Positions 9,334 through 18,807 are shown, numbered from the stretch's first letter. The stretch: DNA of 64,000 nucleotides from an uncultured Clostridia bacterium (GCA_944363645.1 CALVUR010000001.1:124001-188000), one strand, 5' to 3'. Notes: a model not told the origin generated them from the sequence alone. Numbers and translations: made by a program.

Positions 9334-9846
9334 TTAGGCTTTGATTGGTGCAAGTATCATCAAAATGTTTCTACCTTCGGTAAGTGGCTTCTTTTCCATA
9401 ACCGCGCTTTCTTTAACGAGTTCAAAAAACCTATTCATAACATCGATGCCGATGTTTGAGTGGGCATTTTGTCTACCACGCATTTTAATGGAAACTTTGA
9501 CCTTGTTACCTTGTGATAAAAACTTGATTGCTTGCTTGGCTTTAACATTTAAATCACCTACGTCAATGGTCATTGACAACCAAATTTCTTTAAGTTCGAT
9601 AACCTTTTGGTTTTTCTTGGCTTCTTTTTGCTTTTTCAAAAGTTCAAAGCGGAATTTGCCGTAGTCCATAATCTTACATACGGGCGGATTGGCTTGTGGT
9701 GATATTTCAACCAAGTCCAAATTGGCTTCTTCAGCAATTTCTAAAGCCTTTTGCGAACTCATGATGCCAAGTTGTTGACCGTCTTCGCCAATTAACCTGA
9801 CTTCTTGATGTCTTATCATTTCGTTGATGTTGTTAGAAACTTTAAT
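9334..9846 (-). CDS. infC: Translation initiation factor IF-3 (AUU start)
   Basis: 170 residues from the chosen start. IF3 binds the 30S subunit and discriminates against non-canonical start codons. The N-domain (NNINEMIRHQEVRLIGEDGQQLGIM), linker and C-domain (GRQNAHSNIGIDVMNRFF, MEKKPLTEGRNILMIL) are complete. The codon at 9846-9844 is ATT, seven bases after GGGAGGG, and gives the length expected for IF3. This matches the AUU start used by infC in other bacteria for autoregulation. Conventional in-frame starts further upstream (to 9909) would run through the attenuator hairpin and give a poor N-terminus. First gene of infC-rpmI-rplT. Confidence 0.93.
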   Translation of the reverse strand: MKVSNNINEMIRHQEVRLIGEDGQQLGIMSSQKALEIAEEANLDLVEISPQANPPVCKIMDYGKFRFELLKKQKEAKKNQKVIELKEIWLSMTIDVGDLNVKAKQAIKFLSQGNKVKVSIKMRGRQNAHSNIGIDVMNRFFELVKESAVMEKKPLTEGRNILMILAPIKA

Positions 9847-10015
9847 AGTAAGTCCCTCCCGGCAAAATAAAAATCGGGCCTTCCGCAGAGAAAACCCGAT
9901 AAAAATCACATAATAATACTAAACAATGCCGTCTTTGTTATTATGTACCGCTTCACTTTTGCTAACGGTGAGAAGTCCCCTTCTGCTTCAAGCGTATCTA
10001 TAGTAACACCCTTTA
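9847..10015 (-). promoter_or_regulatory. infC-rpmI-rplT leader with attenuator (L20-leader type)
   Basis: On the minus strand ATCGGG (9900-9895) pairs with CCCGAT (9878-9873) and is followed by TTTTATTTT, a terminator placed just before the infC ribosome site. Upstream, GAAGCAGAAGGGGACTTCTC and a long CATAATA/TATTATG stem can form competing structures. In Bacillus such a leader lets L20 cause premature termination. That L20 is the effector here is inferred from operon content. Confidence 0.65.
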
Positions 10016-10138
10016 AGGCATTTGTCAAGTAATTTTTTGCGTTTATTTGATATTTTTGAACATTTTTTGACCGCATTTGGTTTTGTCGGTTTTAGTAACA
10101 ATATCAAGGTTTTTATTGTTGCTAATTAATGGCTAATA

Positions 10139-12082
10139 TTAGTCCTTATAAACAACTTTATTACGGTCTTCAACGTAGACTTTTTCGATAAATTCGTCAA
10201 CGTTCACGCTACCTAATTCGCCTTCACGACGGCTTCTTACGGAAACAGTTGTACCGTTTTCGACTTCTTTATCGCCAACAATGAGCATATATGGTACTTT
10301 GTCAAGTTGAGCATCACGAATCTTTCTGCCGATCTTTTCTGAACGAGTATCAACTTCACAACGTAAGCCTTTTTGGCGAAGTTTTGCAGCGATTGAGTTT
10401 ACATAGTCGATAGCCCTATCAGTTACGGGTAAAAGTTTTACCTGAACGGGTGCAAGCCATGTTGGGAATGCGCCAGCATACTTTTCGATAAGCATAGCAA
10501 ATACTCTTTCATAACAACCGATTGAACTTCTGTGAATTACAAATGGTGTTTGCTTGTTGCCGTCTTGGTCGATATAACTCATTTCAAAACTTGTACCAGC
10601 AGCGAAGTCTAACTGAATTGTAATAAGTGTGTCTTCTTTGCCGTATACGTTTTTGGTTTGAACGTCAAGTTTTGGACCATAGAATGCCGCTTCGTCTTCC
10701 GCTTCAACATAGTCAAGTCCTAAGTGATCCAAAATCTTTTTCATTAAGGCTTCAGTTTCGTTCCATGCCTTATCGTTATCAATGTATTTATCATTGTCTT
10801 TACCACGTTTAGAGAAACGATAAGTAATGTCGTTTTCCATGCCGAGGCATTTTAAGAAGTACAAGCTTAAGTCAAGACAAGCCTTGAATTCTTGTTCAAC
10901 TTGATCGGGTGCGCAGATGATATGACCATCGGATAATGTGAACTGACGAACACGAATTAAACCGTGCATTTCGCCAGATGCTTCTTTACGAAGAAGTGTA
11001 GCGGTTTCGCTAAATCTTTGTGGTAAATCACGGTAAGATTTTAAGCCGTTTTTATAAATTTGGTATTGGAATGGGCATGTCATAGGACGAAGTGCCAAAA
11101 CTTCGCCTTCGGCATCAGGATCGCCGATAACGAACATTTTATCACGATAGTGATCCCAGTGACCAGAGATTTTGTAAAGGTCGCTTTTTGCCATGACAGG
11201 GGTACGTGTTGGCATAAAACCACGACGTTCTTCTTCGTCTTCAACAAATCTAATCATGGTTTGCATAACCTTTACGCCCTTTGGCATAATTAGTGGCAAG
11301 CCTTGACCGATAACTTCGCTTGTCATAAAGTAACCTAAATCTCTGCCGAGTTTGTTATGGTCTTTTGCCTTGATTTCTTCCTGTAATTTTACATATTCGT
11401 CAAGTTCACTCTTTTTCTCGAAAGCGGTTGCATAAATACGTGTGAGCATTTTGTTTTTCTCGCTACCACGCCAATATGCGCCAGTGATTGACATAAGTTT
11501 GAAGGCTTTGATTTTACCCGTTGACATAAGGTGTGGACCTTTGCATAAATCGGTAAATGCGCCTTGTTTATAGAATGAGATGTGTGCATCTTCAGGAAGT
11601 TCTTCAATAAGTTGAACTTTATATGGTTCATTGTAGCCTTTCATAAGTTGAATTGCTTCTTGGCGAGGAAGTTCAAAACGAGTTATAGGAAGGTTTGCTT
11701 TAATGATTGTGTGCATTTCTTGCTCGATTTTTACCAAATCTTCTTGAGTGATAGGTGTCTTAAAGTCAAAATCATAGTAAAAACCGTTTTCAATGGTTGG
11801 ACCGATTGCAAGTTGTGCGGTTGGGTAAATGGTCTTTACCGCTTGCGCTAATACATGTGAACAGGTGTGACGATAAACATCTAAACCTTCTTTATCCTTT
11901 AAGGTGTAAAAGTTTACTTCGCAATCGCAATCGATTACTTCTTGCATGTCTTTAAGTTCGCCGTTTACTTTTGCAACAACGGCTTCCCTTGCTAAACCTT
12001 CTGATATGGACTTAGCAATTTCAAGTAAACTTAATGCGCCATCAAATTGTACTTGATTTCCGTTTTTTAAAGTTACCTTCAT
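10139..12082 (-). CDS. thrS: Threonyl-tRNA synthetase
   Basis: 647 residues, standard for the full-length bacterial enzyme. Charges tRNA-Thr and edits Ser-tRNA-Thr. Domains in order: TGS (1-60); editing domain with the HxxxH site His72/His76 (RHTCSHVLAQAV) and DLCKGPHL; class II catalytic core with RPMTCPFQYQIYK, the motif 2 loop REASGEMHGLIRVRQFTLSDGH and motif 3 VIHRSSIGCYERVFAMLIE; and the anticodon-binding domain from about 540 (APVQVKLLPVTD). Controlled by the T-box leader upstream; neighbour of ytxC as in Bacillus. Confidence 0.98.
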   Translation of the reverse strand: MKVTLKNGNQVQFDGALSLLEIAKSISEGLAREAVVAKVNGELKDMQEVIDCDCEVNFYTLKDKEGLDVYRHTCSHVLAQAVKTIYPTAQLAIGPTIENGFYYDFDFKTPITQEDLVKIEQEMHTIIKANLPITRFELPRQEAIQLMKGYNEPYKVQLIEELPEDAHISFYKQGAFTDLCKGPHLMSTGKIKAFKLMSITGAYWRGSEKNKMLTRIYATAFEKKSELDEYVKLQEEIKAKDHNKLGRDLGYFMTSEVIGQGLPLIMPKGVKVMQTMIRFVEDEEERRGFMPTRTPVMAKSDLYKISGHWDHYRDKMFVIGDPDAEGEVLALRPMTCPFQYQIYKNGLKSYRDLPQRFSETATLLRKEASGEMHGLIRVRQFTLSDGHIICAPDQVEQEFKACLDLSLYFLKCLGMENDITYRFSKRGKDNDKYIDNDKAWNETEALMKKILDHLGLDYVEAEDEAAFYGPKLDVQTKNVYGKEDTLITIQLDFAAGTSFEMSYIDQDGNKQTPFVIHRSSIGCYERVFAMLIEKYAGAFPTWLAPVQVKLLPVTDRAIDYVNSIAAKLRQKGLRCEVDTRSEKIGRKIRDAQLDKVPYMLIVGDKEVENGTTVSVRSRREGELGSVNVDEFIEKVYVEDRNKVVYKD

Positions 12083-12221
12083 AATATCTCCTTATATGTT
12101 AAAAAGTTTATTTTTTACTAATTTTTTCTCGTGCTTATCCTATTTTTATCAACTTTTTTTGGGGTGATTTTGGGCAAAATTTACGCTAAAAGCCCGATAA
12201 TGTATGCGGTTTTTCGCAAAG

Positions 12222-12282
12222 TTTGGTTGCAAGTTTGGTTACGAATTTGGTTGCGAATGTAGTTGGAAGTTTTGGTTGCGAA
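12222..12282 (-). repeat. Five degenerate 12-nt tandem units in the thrS mRNA leader
   Basis: On the plus strand units close to TTTGGTTGCGAA repeat at 12222, 12234, 12246, 12258 and 12270. They lie between the T-box terminator and the thrS start, so they are transcribed only in anti-terminated mRNA. No coding function. Confidence 0.75.
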
Positions 12283-12305
12283 TTTTTTATAAGGTGTAAC
12301 GGGGA

Positions 12306-12546
12306 ATAAAAAAACGCCCTTATGCAAAAACGCATAAGGACGACTTAGTTAAGACGTGGTTCCACCTTACTTCGCAACACACTTTAACCCATGCGTGTTG
12401 CCTTAATTTCGGCAATTGGTCGCCGTAACCCCCATTCAAAAGTGGTTTCGCTTGTCGGTATCCCTTATGGTGCTTACAGCCGATGACACCACTCTCTTTA
12501 AGTCTTCCCGAGGCTACTTGTCTTTTGATGCACGAGATAAATTGTT
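12306..12546 (-). promoter_or_regulatory. T-box riboswitch, tRNA-Thr responsive, controlling thrS
   Basis: The conserved T-box sequence AAGGTGGAACCACG is at 12367-12354 on the minus strand. It is followed by a terminator stem CGTCCTTATGCG/CGCATAAGGGCG-type (12342-12315) and a T-run. The upstream stem I region contains an ACC triplet (12459-12457), a threonine codon, as the likely specifier. Uncharged tRNA-Thr would stabilise the anti-terminator and turn thrS on. Confidence 0.92.
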
Positions 12547-12552
12547 ACTTTC

Positions 12553-12580
12553 ATTATAAACCTTTAAAAATTTTTGTCAA
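12553..12580 (-). promoter_or_regulatory. Promoter of the thrS leader
   Basis: TTGACA (12580-12575), 16-base spacer, TATAAT (12558-12553) on the minus strand, directly before the T-box stem I. Confidence 0.85.
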
Positions 12581-12586
12581 CGAATT

Positions 12587-13318
12587 TTAAGTGTTTTTTT
12601 CTTTTTTGAAAAATATTTTATCGCCTAAAAAGTTGGTAAGATATTTTTGGTCTGTTTCACTCAATTTTGTGTTTAGTTCGGCTTCGCTAAAACCAGATAA
12701 AATTACTTCACGGGCAACCGTTCCGCTTTCTATATTTTTGGTCAAAAAGCCCTTTTGCATGCGGTTATAATGGCTGTCATAAACCTTATTATTATAAATG
12801 TAACAGCGTTTGCCACGCTTTTCGGTTACGATATATGATACAAAGTCGTTTAACCTTTCCAAAGTAAAATAAATGGGGATATAACCTACAATTTCGGTCC
12901 ACTTTTCCTTTAACGGTTTAAGCCGAAAATTAAAATATCCGTCGATTGAAAAATCGGTTAAATCGAGATTGCCTTTTAAAATGTAACGCTTATCTTCGTC
13001 AAGGTCGGCTGATATCAAAGATGCAATAAGCATTTCATAATCGAGCGAAGTAAGACCACATGTGCGGATGTAGCGTGTAAAATAATCGTACTTATAATTT
13101 ACCACAATTATGTCGGCAATTTTATCGAGCAAAACTTCTGTTACGATGTTTTTATGCTCTTCATTAAAGTTTAAATTAAGCGTTGCCCTTTCATCTTCAT
13201 GGGTAAGTTTTGTCCTTACATTAAGTTGACAAAATAAGTCGTGTGTGGTGTTTATAATGTAATTTAAATTTTTACTTTTTTGACTGCATTCATTGATATA
13301 ATAGTTCATTTTGTTCAT
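12587..13318 (-). CDS. ytxC: YtxC-like sporulation protein
   Basis: 243 residues. YtxC is a poorly understood sporulation-associated protein usually encoded just upstream of thrS, as here. The family region is seen at about 125-180 (SIDGYFNFRLKPLKEKWTEIVG then FTLERLNDFVSYIVTEKRGK). No signal peptide or membrane segment. The assignment rests on that motif and on the gene order; the rest is divergent. The product's biochemical role is unknown. It hints that the host lineage sporulates or descends from spore formers. Confidence 0.75.
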   Translation of the reverse strand: MNKMNYYINECSQKSKNLNYIINTTHDLFCQLNVRTKLTHEDERATLNLNFNEEHKNIVTEVLLDKIADIIVVNYKYDYFTRYIRTCGLTSLDYEMLIASLISADLDEDKRYILKGNLDLTDFSIDGYFNFRLKPLKEKWTEIVGYIPIYFTLERLNDFVSYIVTEKRGKRCYIYNNKVYDSHYNRMQKGFLTKNIESGTVAREVILSGFSEAELNTKLSETDQKYLTNFLGDKIFFKKEKNT

Positions 13319-13432
13319 TGATTTTTATGTAAACTTAGTCCAATTTTATTTGATTTTTGCCTGATAATTTACAATTTAGTGGGCAGACGTGGTGAGTTTT
13401 AGCACATTTTCCCCTTTTTTCTTCAATTTTAT

Positions 13433-16081
13433 TTAGGCTGTCTTTTTTACCTTTGCTACCCCTTTTTTTATGTGTAGCCTAAAATTTATTATGCGGTAAA
13501 TAAATTTATAGCCTTCGCTAAATGCAACAATTAACAAACACAAAATTGTGATTTTTAAAATCATATTCATACTTAATTTTACCGTGCCGAAAAACTGCGG
13601 TACAAAGGTTATAATTAGTATGTGAATAAGGTATGTCGCAACGATCATGATAAGCAATAATTTATTGCTGAAAAACTGTTTAAAGGCAGATTGCGATGTA
13701 ACTTCACGGCAATTTATGGCGTTAAAGACTTGGAAAAATACGAACATTGTGATTATTACCGTTTGTTGTTCATAAAGGTTTGCGCCCAAAAAATTGTAAA
13801 AGCGTTGCAAAGTTACGACAAGGCACATAATCGCCGAGTGAAGAGCTATGCGGATGAGAATTTTTGTGCTTAAAATGTCGTCGGTGCGCTTTACCGGTTT
13901 ATGCGTTAAATAACTTTGTTTGCGCATTTCAAGCCCTAATGATAAGGCGAGCGGTCCGTCCATGATGATATTAAGCCACAACAAGCATGTGCTTGAAAAT
14001 GGGCTTTGTAAGCCCATGAGTAAACTTACGATAATTATGCTCATTGAAGCAAGGTTTACGGTGAGTTGAAACATGATAAACCGCTGAAAATTTGAATAAA
14101 CATTTCTGCCAAAGGTGATGGCTTTTAGTATAGTGGAAAAGGAATTATCAAGTAACACAACGTCGCTTGCCTGCTTTGTGATTTCGGAACCAGAGCCCAT
14201 GCTTATACCTATGTCGGCATGCTTTATCGCCGGTGCATCGTTTACGCCGTCGCCTGTTACCGCAACGACTTCGCCAAGACTTTGCAAGGCTTTGACCACC
14301 TTTAATTTTGTTTGTGGTGTACTGCGTGCAATTACCGTGATATTTTGAATGCGTTCTTTAAGTTGGTCTTCGGATAAACTTTCAATATAATCGGCGGTAA
14401 CGACTTCTTCGCCGTAAGCGGAAAGCCCTGCTTGAATTGCTATATTTCTCGCCGTTTCCTTATTATCGCCCGTAAGCATTTTGACTTTTATGCCAGCCTT
14501 TTTGCAACTGTCGATTGCATCTTTTACGTCTTCACGAAGTCCGTCGCTTATGACCGCAAAGCCGTCAAACTTGTAAACGCCACGCTCACTTGATGCAAAG
14601 GCAATTACCCTTCCGCCACGCATTTGTTCGCCACTTATATTATCTAAAATTTGTTCACGCACACGATTTGTCATCAAACATTTTTGTAAAACTACTTCGG
14701 GTGCGCCCTTTAAATAAACGACCTTTTCACTGCCATTTTTAGTTAAATTTACTTGCGTTTCCATGTACTTTAACTGTGAAGAAAATGGCGTTAACAGGCT
14801 TATAGCCCCACTTTTTCGAATTATTTCGTAATTTATGCCACTACTTTTCAGCCCTTGTAACAAGCAAATTTCCGTTTGATTACCAACATAAACTTGCTTG
14901 CCGTTTTCGTTTATTATTTGTGCGGTAGAGTTATAAGCGATATTGTTTATAATGGCTTGATTTTTAATTTTTGATGGGGAAGAAGTTGCTTTTTCAGTTA
15001 CAATTTTTGTAAGTGTCATTTGGTTTTTAGTGAGCGTACCCGTTTTATCTGAACAGATAACACTTACGCACCCTACCGTTTCGGTTGCAACAAGTTTGCG
15101 GATAAGTGCATTACTTTTAGCAAGTTTTAAAACGTTTAAAGTAAGTGATATTGCGACCGTGGTTGGCAAGCCTTCAGGCACGGCGGCAACGATTAACACG
15201 ATTGCTTCGATAAAAATATTTTGAACGCTGTTAAAATTGATTTGGTTTGCAACCGCCAAGCGGACAAAGGACAAAATAAAGACAAATACGGCACTTATTA
15301 CGCCAAAAATTGTAACCATTTTGCCAAGTCTTGCAAGTTTTTCATTAAGGGGTGCACTTATTTGCCTATCCTTATTTAAATCTTGCGCAATTTGACCGAT
15401 TTGTGCCCTATCGCCTACCGCCGTAACCACATAAACGCAACTACCCTTTTCACAAAAAGTGCCAGAAAAAACACAATTTACACGGTCAAGTAAGGGGGTG
15501 TCTTTACTTAATTTGGCGTTATGGTCCTTTTTTACTGACAAACTTTCGCCGGTGAGGGCTGACTCGTCCACGCAAAAATCTTTTGAAGAGATAATTCTGC
15601 CATCGGCGGAAATTTTGTTACCGGCTTCTAAATAAACGATGTCGCCGACAACTAAATCTTCTGCCTTAACAAGTGTAACTGAGCCGTTACGCATAACGGA
15701 TACGGTGTTTTGCGACGAAAGTTTATCGAGCATTTTGAAGGCTTTTTCATTTTTGCCTTCCATAATAACGGTGATTGAAACGGATACAAAAATGGCGATA
15801 AAAATACCTATACATTCATAAAAATCACCACTTTCGCCACGACAAGTTTTGCCTATGTTTATGCCCAAAGTTATGGTAAAAGCGATAACTAAAATGAGCA
15901 TCATTGGCTCTAAAAGTGCGTCTATAAGCCGTTTAACGATGGTTTTTGACTTTTTTTCGGTAATTTTATTTGAACCAAATTTGTTACGGTTATCACTAAC
16001 TTCATTACTATTTAAACCTATATTTTCACTAACCTTTATCTCGGCTAAAACTTGGTTTATGGGTCGGCTGAAATAATCCAT
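13433..16081 (-). CDS. Calcium-transporting P-type ATPase (P2 type)
   Basis: 882 residues, full length. Pumps Ca2+ (possibly Mn2+) out across the membrane using ATP. Order: N-terminal cation ATPase domain, TM1-2, actuator domain with DESALTGESLSVKK, the TM4 ion-site motif VAAVPEGLPTTVAISL, phosphorylation motif CSDKTGTLTKN, nucleotide domain with PFSSQLKYMETQ and KGAPEVVL, hinge MLTGDN and VTGDGVNDAPAIKHADIGI, then six C-terminal membrane segments. PEGLP marks the SERCA/PMR1-like class. A copy of the dispersed motif encodes KSGAISLL in a variable loop of the nucleotide domain, and a weaker match lies near TM1. Confidence 0.95.
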   Translation of the reverse strand: MDYFSRPINQVLAEIKVSENIGLNSNEVSDNRNKFGSNKITEKKSKTIVKRLIDALLEPMMLILVIAFTITLGINIGKTCRGESGDFYECIGIFIAIFVSVSITVIMEGKNEKAFKMLDKLSSQNTVSVMRNGSVTLVKAEDLVVGDIVYLEAGNKISADGRIISSKDFCVDESALTGESLSVKKDHNAKLSKDTPLLDRVNCVFSGTFCEKGSCVYVVTAVGDRAQIGQIAQDLNKDRQISAPLNEKLARLGKMVTIFGVISAVFVFILSFVRLAVANQINFNSVQNIFIEAIVLIVAAVPEGLPTTVAISLTLNVLKLAKSNALIRKLVATETVGCVSVICSDKTGTLTKNQMTLTKIVTEKATSSPSKIKNQAIINNIAYNSTAQIINENGKQVYVGNQTEICLLQGLKSSGINYEIIRKSGAISLLTPFSSQLKYMETQVNLTKNGSEKVVYLKGAPEVVLQKCLMTNRVREQILDNISGEQMRGGRVIAFASSERGVYKFDGFAVISDGLREDVKDAIDSCKKAGIKVKMLTGDNKETARNIAIQAGLSAYGEEVVTADYIESLSEDQLKERIQNITVIARSTPQTKLKVVKALQSLGEVVAVTGDGVNDAPAIKHADIGISMGSGSEITKQASDVVLLDNSFSTILKAITFGRNVYSNFQRFIMFQLTVNLASMSIIIVSLLMGLQSPFSSTCLLWLNIIMDGPLALSLGLEMRKQSYLTHKPVKRTDDILSTKILIRIALHSAIMCLVVTLQRFYNFLGANLYEQQTVIITMFVFFQVFNAINCREVTSQSAFKQFFSNKLLLIMIVATYLIHILIITFVPQFFGTVKLSMNMILKITILCLLIVAFSEGYKFIYRIINFRLHIKKGVAKVKKTA
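14789..14815 (-). repeat. Dispersed 27-bp motif, copy 3 (inside P-ATPase gene)
   Basis: Reverse-orientation copy, read in the ATPase frame as SGAISLLT just before the conserved PFSSQLKYM segment. Confidence 0.8.
15912..15938 (+). repeat. Dispersed motif, divergent copy in the P-ATPase N-terminal region
   Basis: AAAAGTGCGTCTATAAGCC then GTTTAACG; resembles the motif but differs in the left half (GCGTC for GGGGC). Read as part of RLIDALLEP. May be chance similarity. Confidence 0.4.
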
Positions 16082-16130
16082 TTTATTCCCCTTTTAAATT
16101 TTTTGTAATACTATTTATATTACCGAAAAA

Positions 16131-16178
16131 AATAAAAATGCCCGACTTAATTTGATTTACAAAATAGTCGAGCATTTT
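16131..16178 (-). terminator. Probable terminator after the nrdR-lipoprotein pair
   Basis: AAAATGC(CC)GACT and AGTC(GA)GCATTTT form an interrupted stem in the 130-bp gap between the lipoprotein gene and the P-ATPase start; on the minus strand a T-run follows. Confidence 0.55.
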
Positions 16179-16209
16179 CGATATTATTATTTAATTTTTG
16201 TTAAGATTT

Positions 16210-16833
16210 TTAGTTTGAAGAGGAACTATCTTCGGTTTTATTTAAATTTTCAGCGTTGTCAACAGCGTTCCTTGCGTAAGATAAATCAAAGTTTTGTTGT
16301 TCGTCAAAAGCGCAAAGTGGGTTATGTTTTTCGCCCGCTAATTCTAAATCTTCTTTAGTGTGTGTTTGGTTTTGTGAAGAAGTGAAACTTGGGCGGATAA
16401 CGTATTTTGAAAATTCAAATTCCATAACCTTATCTTCGTCGTTGATAAAGACGATTTCATTAACACGCATTGCGTCGGTGAAAGTAATTTTAAGCGTTCT
16501 ACTTACGCCGGCAGATTTTACCCTTACCCAACCATCACTTGTGTTTAAAAAACCACGTGTAACTGTTACTTTTTTAAGTGAAGATGATGCGCCGAAAACG
16601 TAACCGATTGTCGTTTCGTCAACGGATAAATTGGATATGTTGATGTAAAATTCTGTAATTGAAGTGTCGCCTAAAGTTACTTCTAAAACTTGTGTCATAA
16701 CATCGTTTGAATCGGTTGATGCGACAAGTTTTTTAACATCCCAATAAGAATATTTGTTATTTTTACAGCCAACCATTGCAACGCTTGCAAAAACGCATAC
16801 AATAGCCAATAATAATGAAAAAAGTTTTTTCAT
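16210..16833 (-). CDS. Predicted lipoprotein of unknown function
   Basis: 207 residues. A signal peptide with basic start [19 protein letters not shown] and the lipobox MVGC place Cys23 as the lipidated residue, so the protein should be anchored outside the membrane. The rest has a Ser/Thr/Val-rich pattern suggestive of a beta-sandwich and a disordered end ([11 protein letters not shown]). No known domain recognised. Its ATG overlaps the nrdR stop as ATGA, so the two are translationally coupled, but no functional link to NrdR is known. Confidence 0.8.
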   Translation of the reverse strand: MKKLFSLLLAIVCVFASVAMVGCKNNKYSYWDVKKLVASTDSNDVMTQVLEVTLGDTSITEFYINISNLSVDETTIGYVFGASSSLKKVTVTRGFLNTSDGWVRVKSAGVSRTLKITFTDAMRVNEIVFINDEDKVMEFEFSKYVIRPSFTSSQNQTHTKEDLELAGEKHNPLCAFDEQQNFDLSYARNAVDNAENLNKTEDSSSSN

Positions 16834-17312
16834 TGCTTTGTGCCTCCGTTATTTTGGTTGTTTAATTTTGTAAGTTTTTCAATTTCCGCCAAAAACGTGG
16901 AAATATCTTTAAACGAACGGTATACAGACGCAAACCTTACATAAGCGACTTCGTCAATTTGCATGAGTGCCGACATAACCATTTCGCCAATTTTTTTGGA
17001 TGAGATTTCCTGTTCCATTGAGTTATAAACTTGCTTTTTAATGTCTTCGCATAATTGGTCAATTTTATACATAGGAACAGGACGCTTTTCACACGCTTTT
17101 ATAATACCGCCTTTGATTTTGTTTAAATCAAATGCTTGGCGTGTGCCGTTTGATTTTATAACTAAAATTGGGGTGGTTTCAACGGTTTCGTAAGTGGTGA
17201 AACGCTTACCGCATGAAATACATTCCCTTCTTCTTCTTATGCTATCGCCTTCGTCTGACGTGCGTGAGTCGATAACTTTACTTTCTTTACAGCCACAGTA
17301 AATACACTTCAT
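16830..17312 (-). CDS. nrdR: Transcriptional repressor NrdR
   Basis: 160 residues, standard. Zinc-ribbon plus ATP-cone protein that represses ribonucleotide reductase genes in response to d[23 protein letters not shown] and [12 protein letters not shown] form the four-cysteine zinc ribbon; the ATP-cone follows from about residue 48 ([30 protein letters not shown]). The start at 17312 has AGGAG six bases upstream; an in-frame Met nine codons earlier lacks one. No ribonucleotide reductase gene is in the window. Confidence 0.96.
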   Translation of the reverse strand: MKCIYCGCKESKVIDSRTSDEGDSIRRRRECISCGKRFTTYETVETTPILVIKSNGTRQAFDLNKIKGGIIKACEKRPVPMYKIDQLCEDIKKQVYNSMEQEISSKKIGEMVMSALMQIDEVAYVRFASVYRSFKDISTFLAEIEKLTKLNNQNNGGTKQ

Positions 17313-17410
17313 AAAATTCTCCTGTAAATATTTTAACACACCTATAAATTTAAAGCAATCAATTTAAGTTAAATTAAAGTTTTTTTAATTAAATTTGAGT
17401 AAAAATATAG

Positions 17411-17437
17411 CGATAACGGGCTTATAGCCCCACTTTT
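17411..17437 (-). repeat. Dispersed 27-bp motif, copy 4
   Basis: Intergenic, exact core in reverse orientation, between nrdR and the DUF1294-like gene; CGCTATATTTTT follows on its own strand. Confidence 0.85.
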
Positions 17438-17481
17438 TGTGGTTTTAGCATATATTTTTTTAATTTACAAATAATATAGAT

Positions 17482-17826
17482 ATGTTTGTCTTTATACAAA
17501 TTGTGTTTATAGTTTATATTTTAAGTATAAATGTTTACGGGTTTATTTTGGTTAAAATTAGAAAAAATGATGAGAGTATAAGTGAGTGCAAACCAAACAA
17601 TAGCAAACTGATAATTTGCGCACTTTTGGGCGGTGCGATTGGAACTTATGTTGCGATGTTTATATTTAAGTATAATTTAGATAGTTTAATTTTGATGGTG
17701 TTTTTACCTGTAATTGCCTGCTTAAATATCTTTATTGTTTGGCTTTTATATAAGTATAACTTTGGGTTTGAGATTGATTATTTATTACAAAATATCTTTA
17801 ATTATGCAATAAATATAAAGGGGTAA
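17482..17826 (+). CDS. DUF1294-like small membrane protein
   Basis: 114 residues, three hydrophobic segments (about 1-25, 48-66, 72-92). The stretch LIICALLGGAIGTYVAMFIFKYNLDSLIL fits the DUF1294 pattern of a GG(A/S)xG motif followed by a short helix. Codon use is more AT-rich than its neighbours and there is no clear ribosome site before the ATG. It is convergent with the next gene, 12 bp apart. Function unknown; the family assignment is by eye. Confidence 0.6.
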   Translation: MFVFIQIVFIVYILSINVYGFILVKIRKNDESISECKPNNSKLIICALLGGAIGTYVAMFIFKYNLDSLILMVFLPVIACLNIFIVWLLYKYNFGFEIDYLLQNIFNYAINIKG

Positions 17827-17838
17827 ATGCCTAAAAAA

Positions 17839-18603
17839 TTAGTGTAAAATATTGTTTCTTCTTAAAATGTTTTCGATTTTAAGCATTGTACCGTCAAGTT
17901 TGCGGTGATATAAAGTTGCGTACTTATAGCCTAAATAAGCAACACGCATTTTGTCTGGATCTGAATCATACAAGGCTTCTTTGAAAAAGTTATATAATTC
18001 TATCAATTCTGCCTTTAAATTGTTTTCAATCTTATACTGTAAAATGATTGACCTTGACTCATCTAAAAGCCTTAAAATTTCCTTATTTTCTTCTTCGGTT
18101 AAAACGGAAGTAATGGTTTTTTTGTGTACGCCGTGACTTATTTGTTCAGTTGGTGTAACAATTTCTTCGTCTTCTGCCATCATTTCAGCAGCACGCAAAA
18201 CTTCGTTTTTAAATGGCACCAACACTTGGAAAGTGAAGTTGCGGTAACTTTCGTCTAAACTGTTGATATAAAAATACTGTTCTAAAAGTTCGACCAAAAT
18301 GACTTCTTTAGTGTCGATTAAAAAGAGCAATGAAAAAATGAATGCGATTTGGTCTTTGGGGTTTTTTGGCAAATTAAACTTGCCTTGACCGTACCTTTCC
18401 CCTTTTACAAAGCATTCGGTAAAAGTTCTTTCGTAATCAAAATCTTCTGTACAGAATTTGAAAAGCGAATAAAATAATTTTGAGTTAGAAATTGAACGCA
18501 TTAAATCGTTCAATTTTTTATTTGAAAAGATATATTTGGTATTGATAAGTTCGTCAATATACTTTTTAAAATCTTCGATTGATTTTTGTTTTGTTTGATG
18601 CAT
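17839..18603 (-). CDS. Hypothetical cytoplasmic protein
   Basis: 254 residues, not recognised. No signal peptide or membrane segment. Mostly predicted helix; the N-terminal third is basic and aromatic (FKKYIDELINTKYIFSNKKLNDLMRS), the middle carries EVLRAAEMMAEDEEIVTP, and the end is YKYATLYHRKLDGTMLKIENILRRNN. It has its own promoter (18677-18705) divergent from the HPr-like gene. No function can be proposed from the sequence. Confidence 0.75.
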   Translation of the reverse strand: MHQTKQKSIEDFKKYIDELINTKYIFSNKKLNDLMRSISNSKLFYSLFKFCTEDFDYERTFTECFVKGERYGQGKFNLPKNPKDQIAFIFSLLFLIDTKEVILVELLEQYFYINSLDESYRNFTFQVLVPFKNEVLRAAEMMAEDEEIVTPTEQISHGVHKKTITSVLTEEENKEILRLLDESRSIILQYKIENNLKAELIELYNFFKEALYDSDPDKMRVAYLGYKYATLYHRKLDGTMLKIENILRRNNILH

Positions 18604-18676
18604 ACAAAGTCCCTCTTGATCAAAAATTAAACCAAAAAAATAGTTTTATAACACCATAAATTGTGATTATATAGAT

Positions 18677-18705
18677 ATTGTACCACAATTTTTTGATGTT
18701 TACAA
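18677..18705 (-). promoter_or_regulatory. Promoter for the 254-residue hypothetical gene
   Basis: TTGTAA (18705-18700), 17-base spacer, TACAAT (18682-18677) on the minus strand. Confidence 0.65.
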
Positions 18706-18722
18706 ATTATTTTGCAATTCTG

Positions 18723-18751
18723 TTGATTTTTTTATAAATTTTATGTATAAT
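18723..18751 (+). promoter_or_regulatory. Promoter for the HPr-like gene and followers
   Basis: TTGATT (18723-18728), 17-base spacer, TATAAT (18746-18751), about 57 bp before the start at 18808. Its spacer region lies back to back with the divergent minus-strand promoter. Confidence 0.7.
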
Positions 18752-18807
18752 AAGCGTGTTAAATATTTTATCCTATAATATAACAGTAATTTTTAATTGG
18801 TGTTTAA

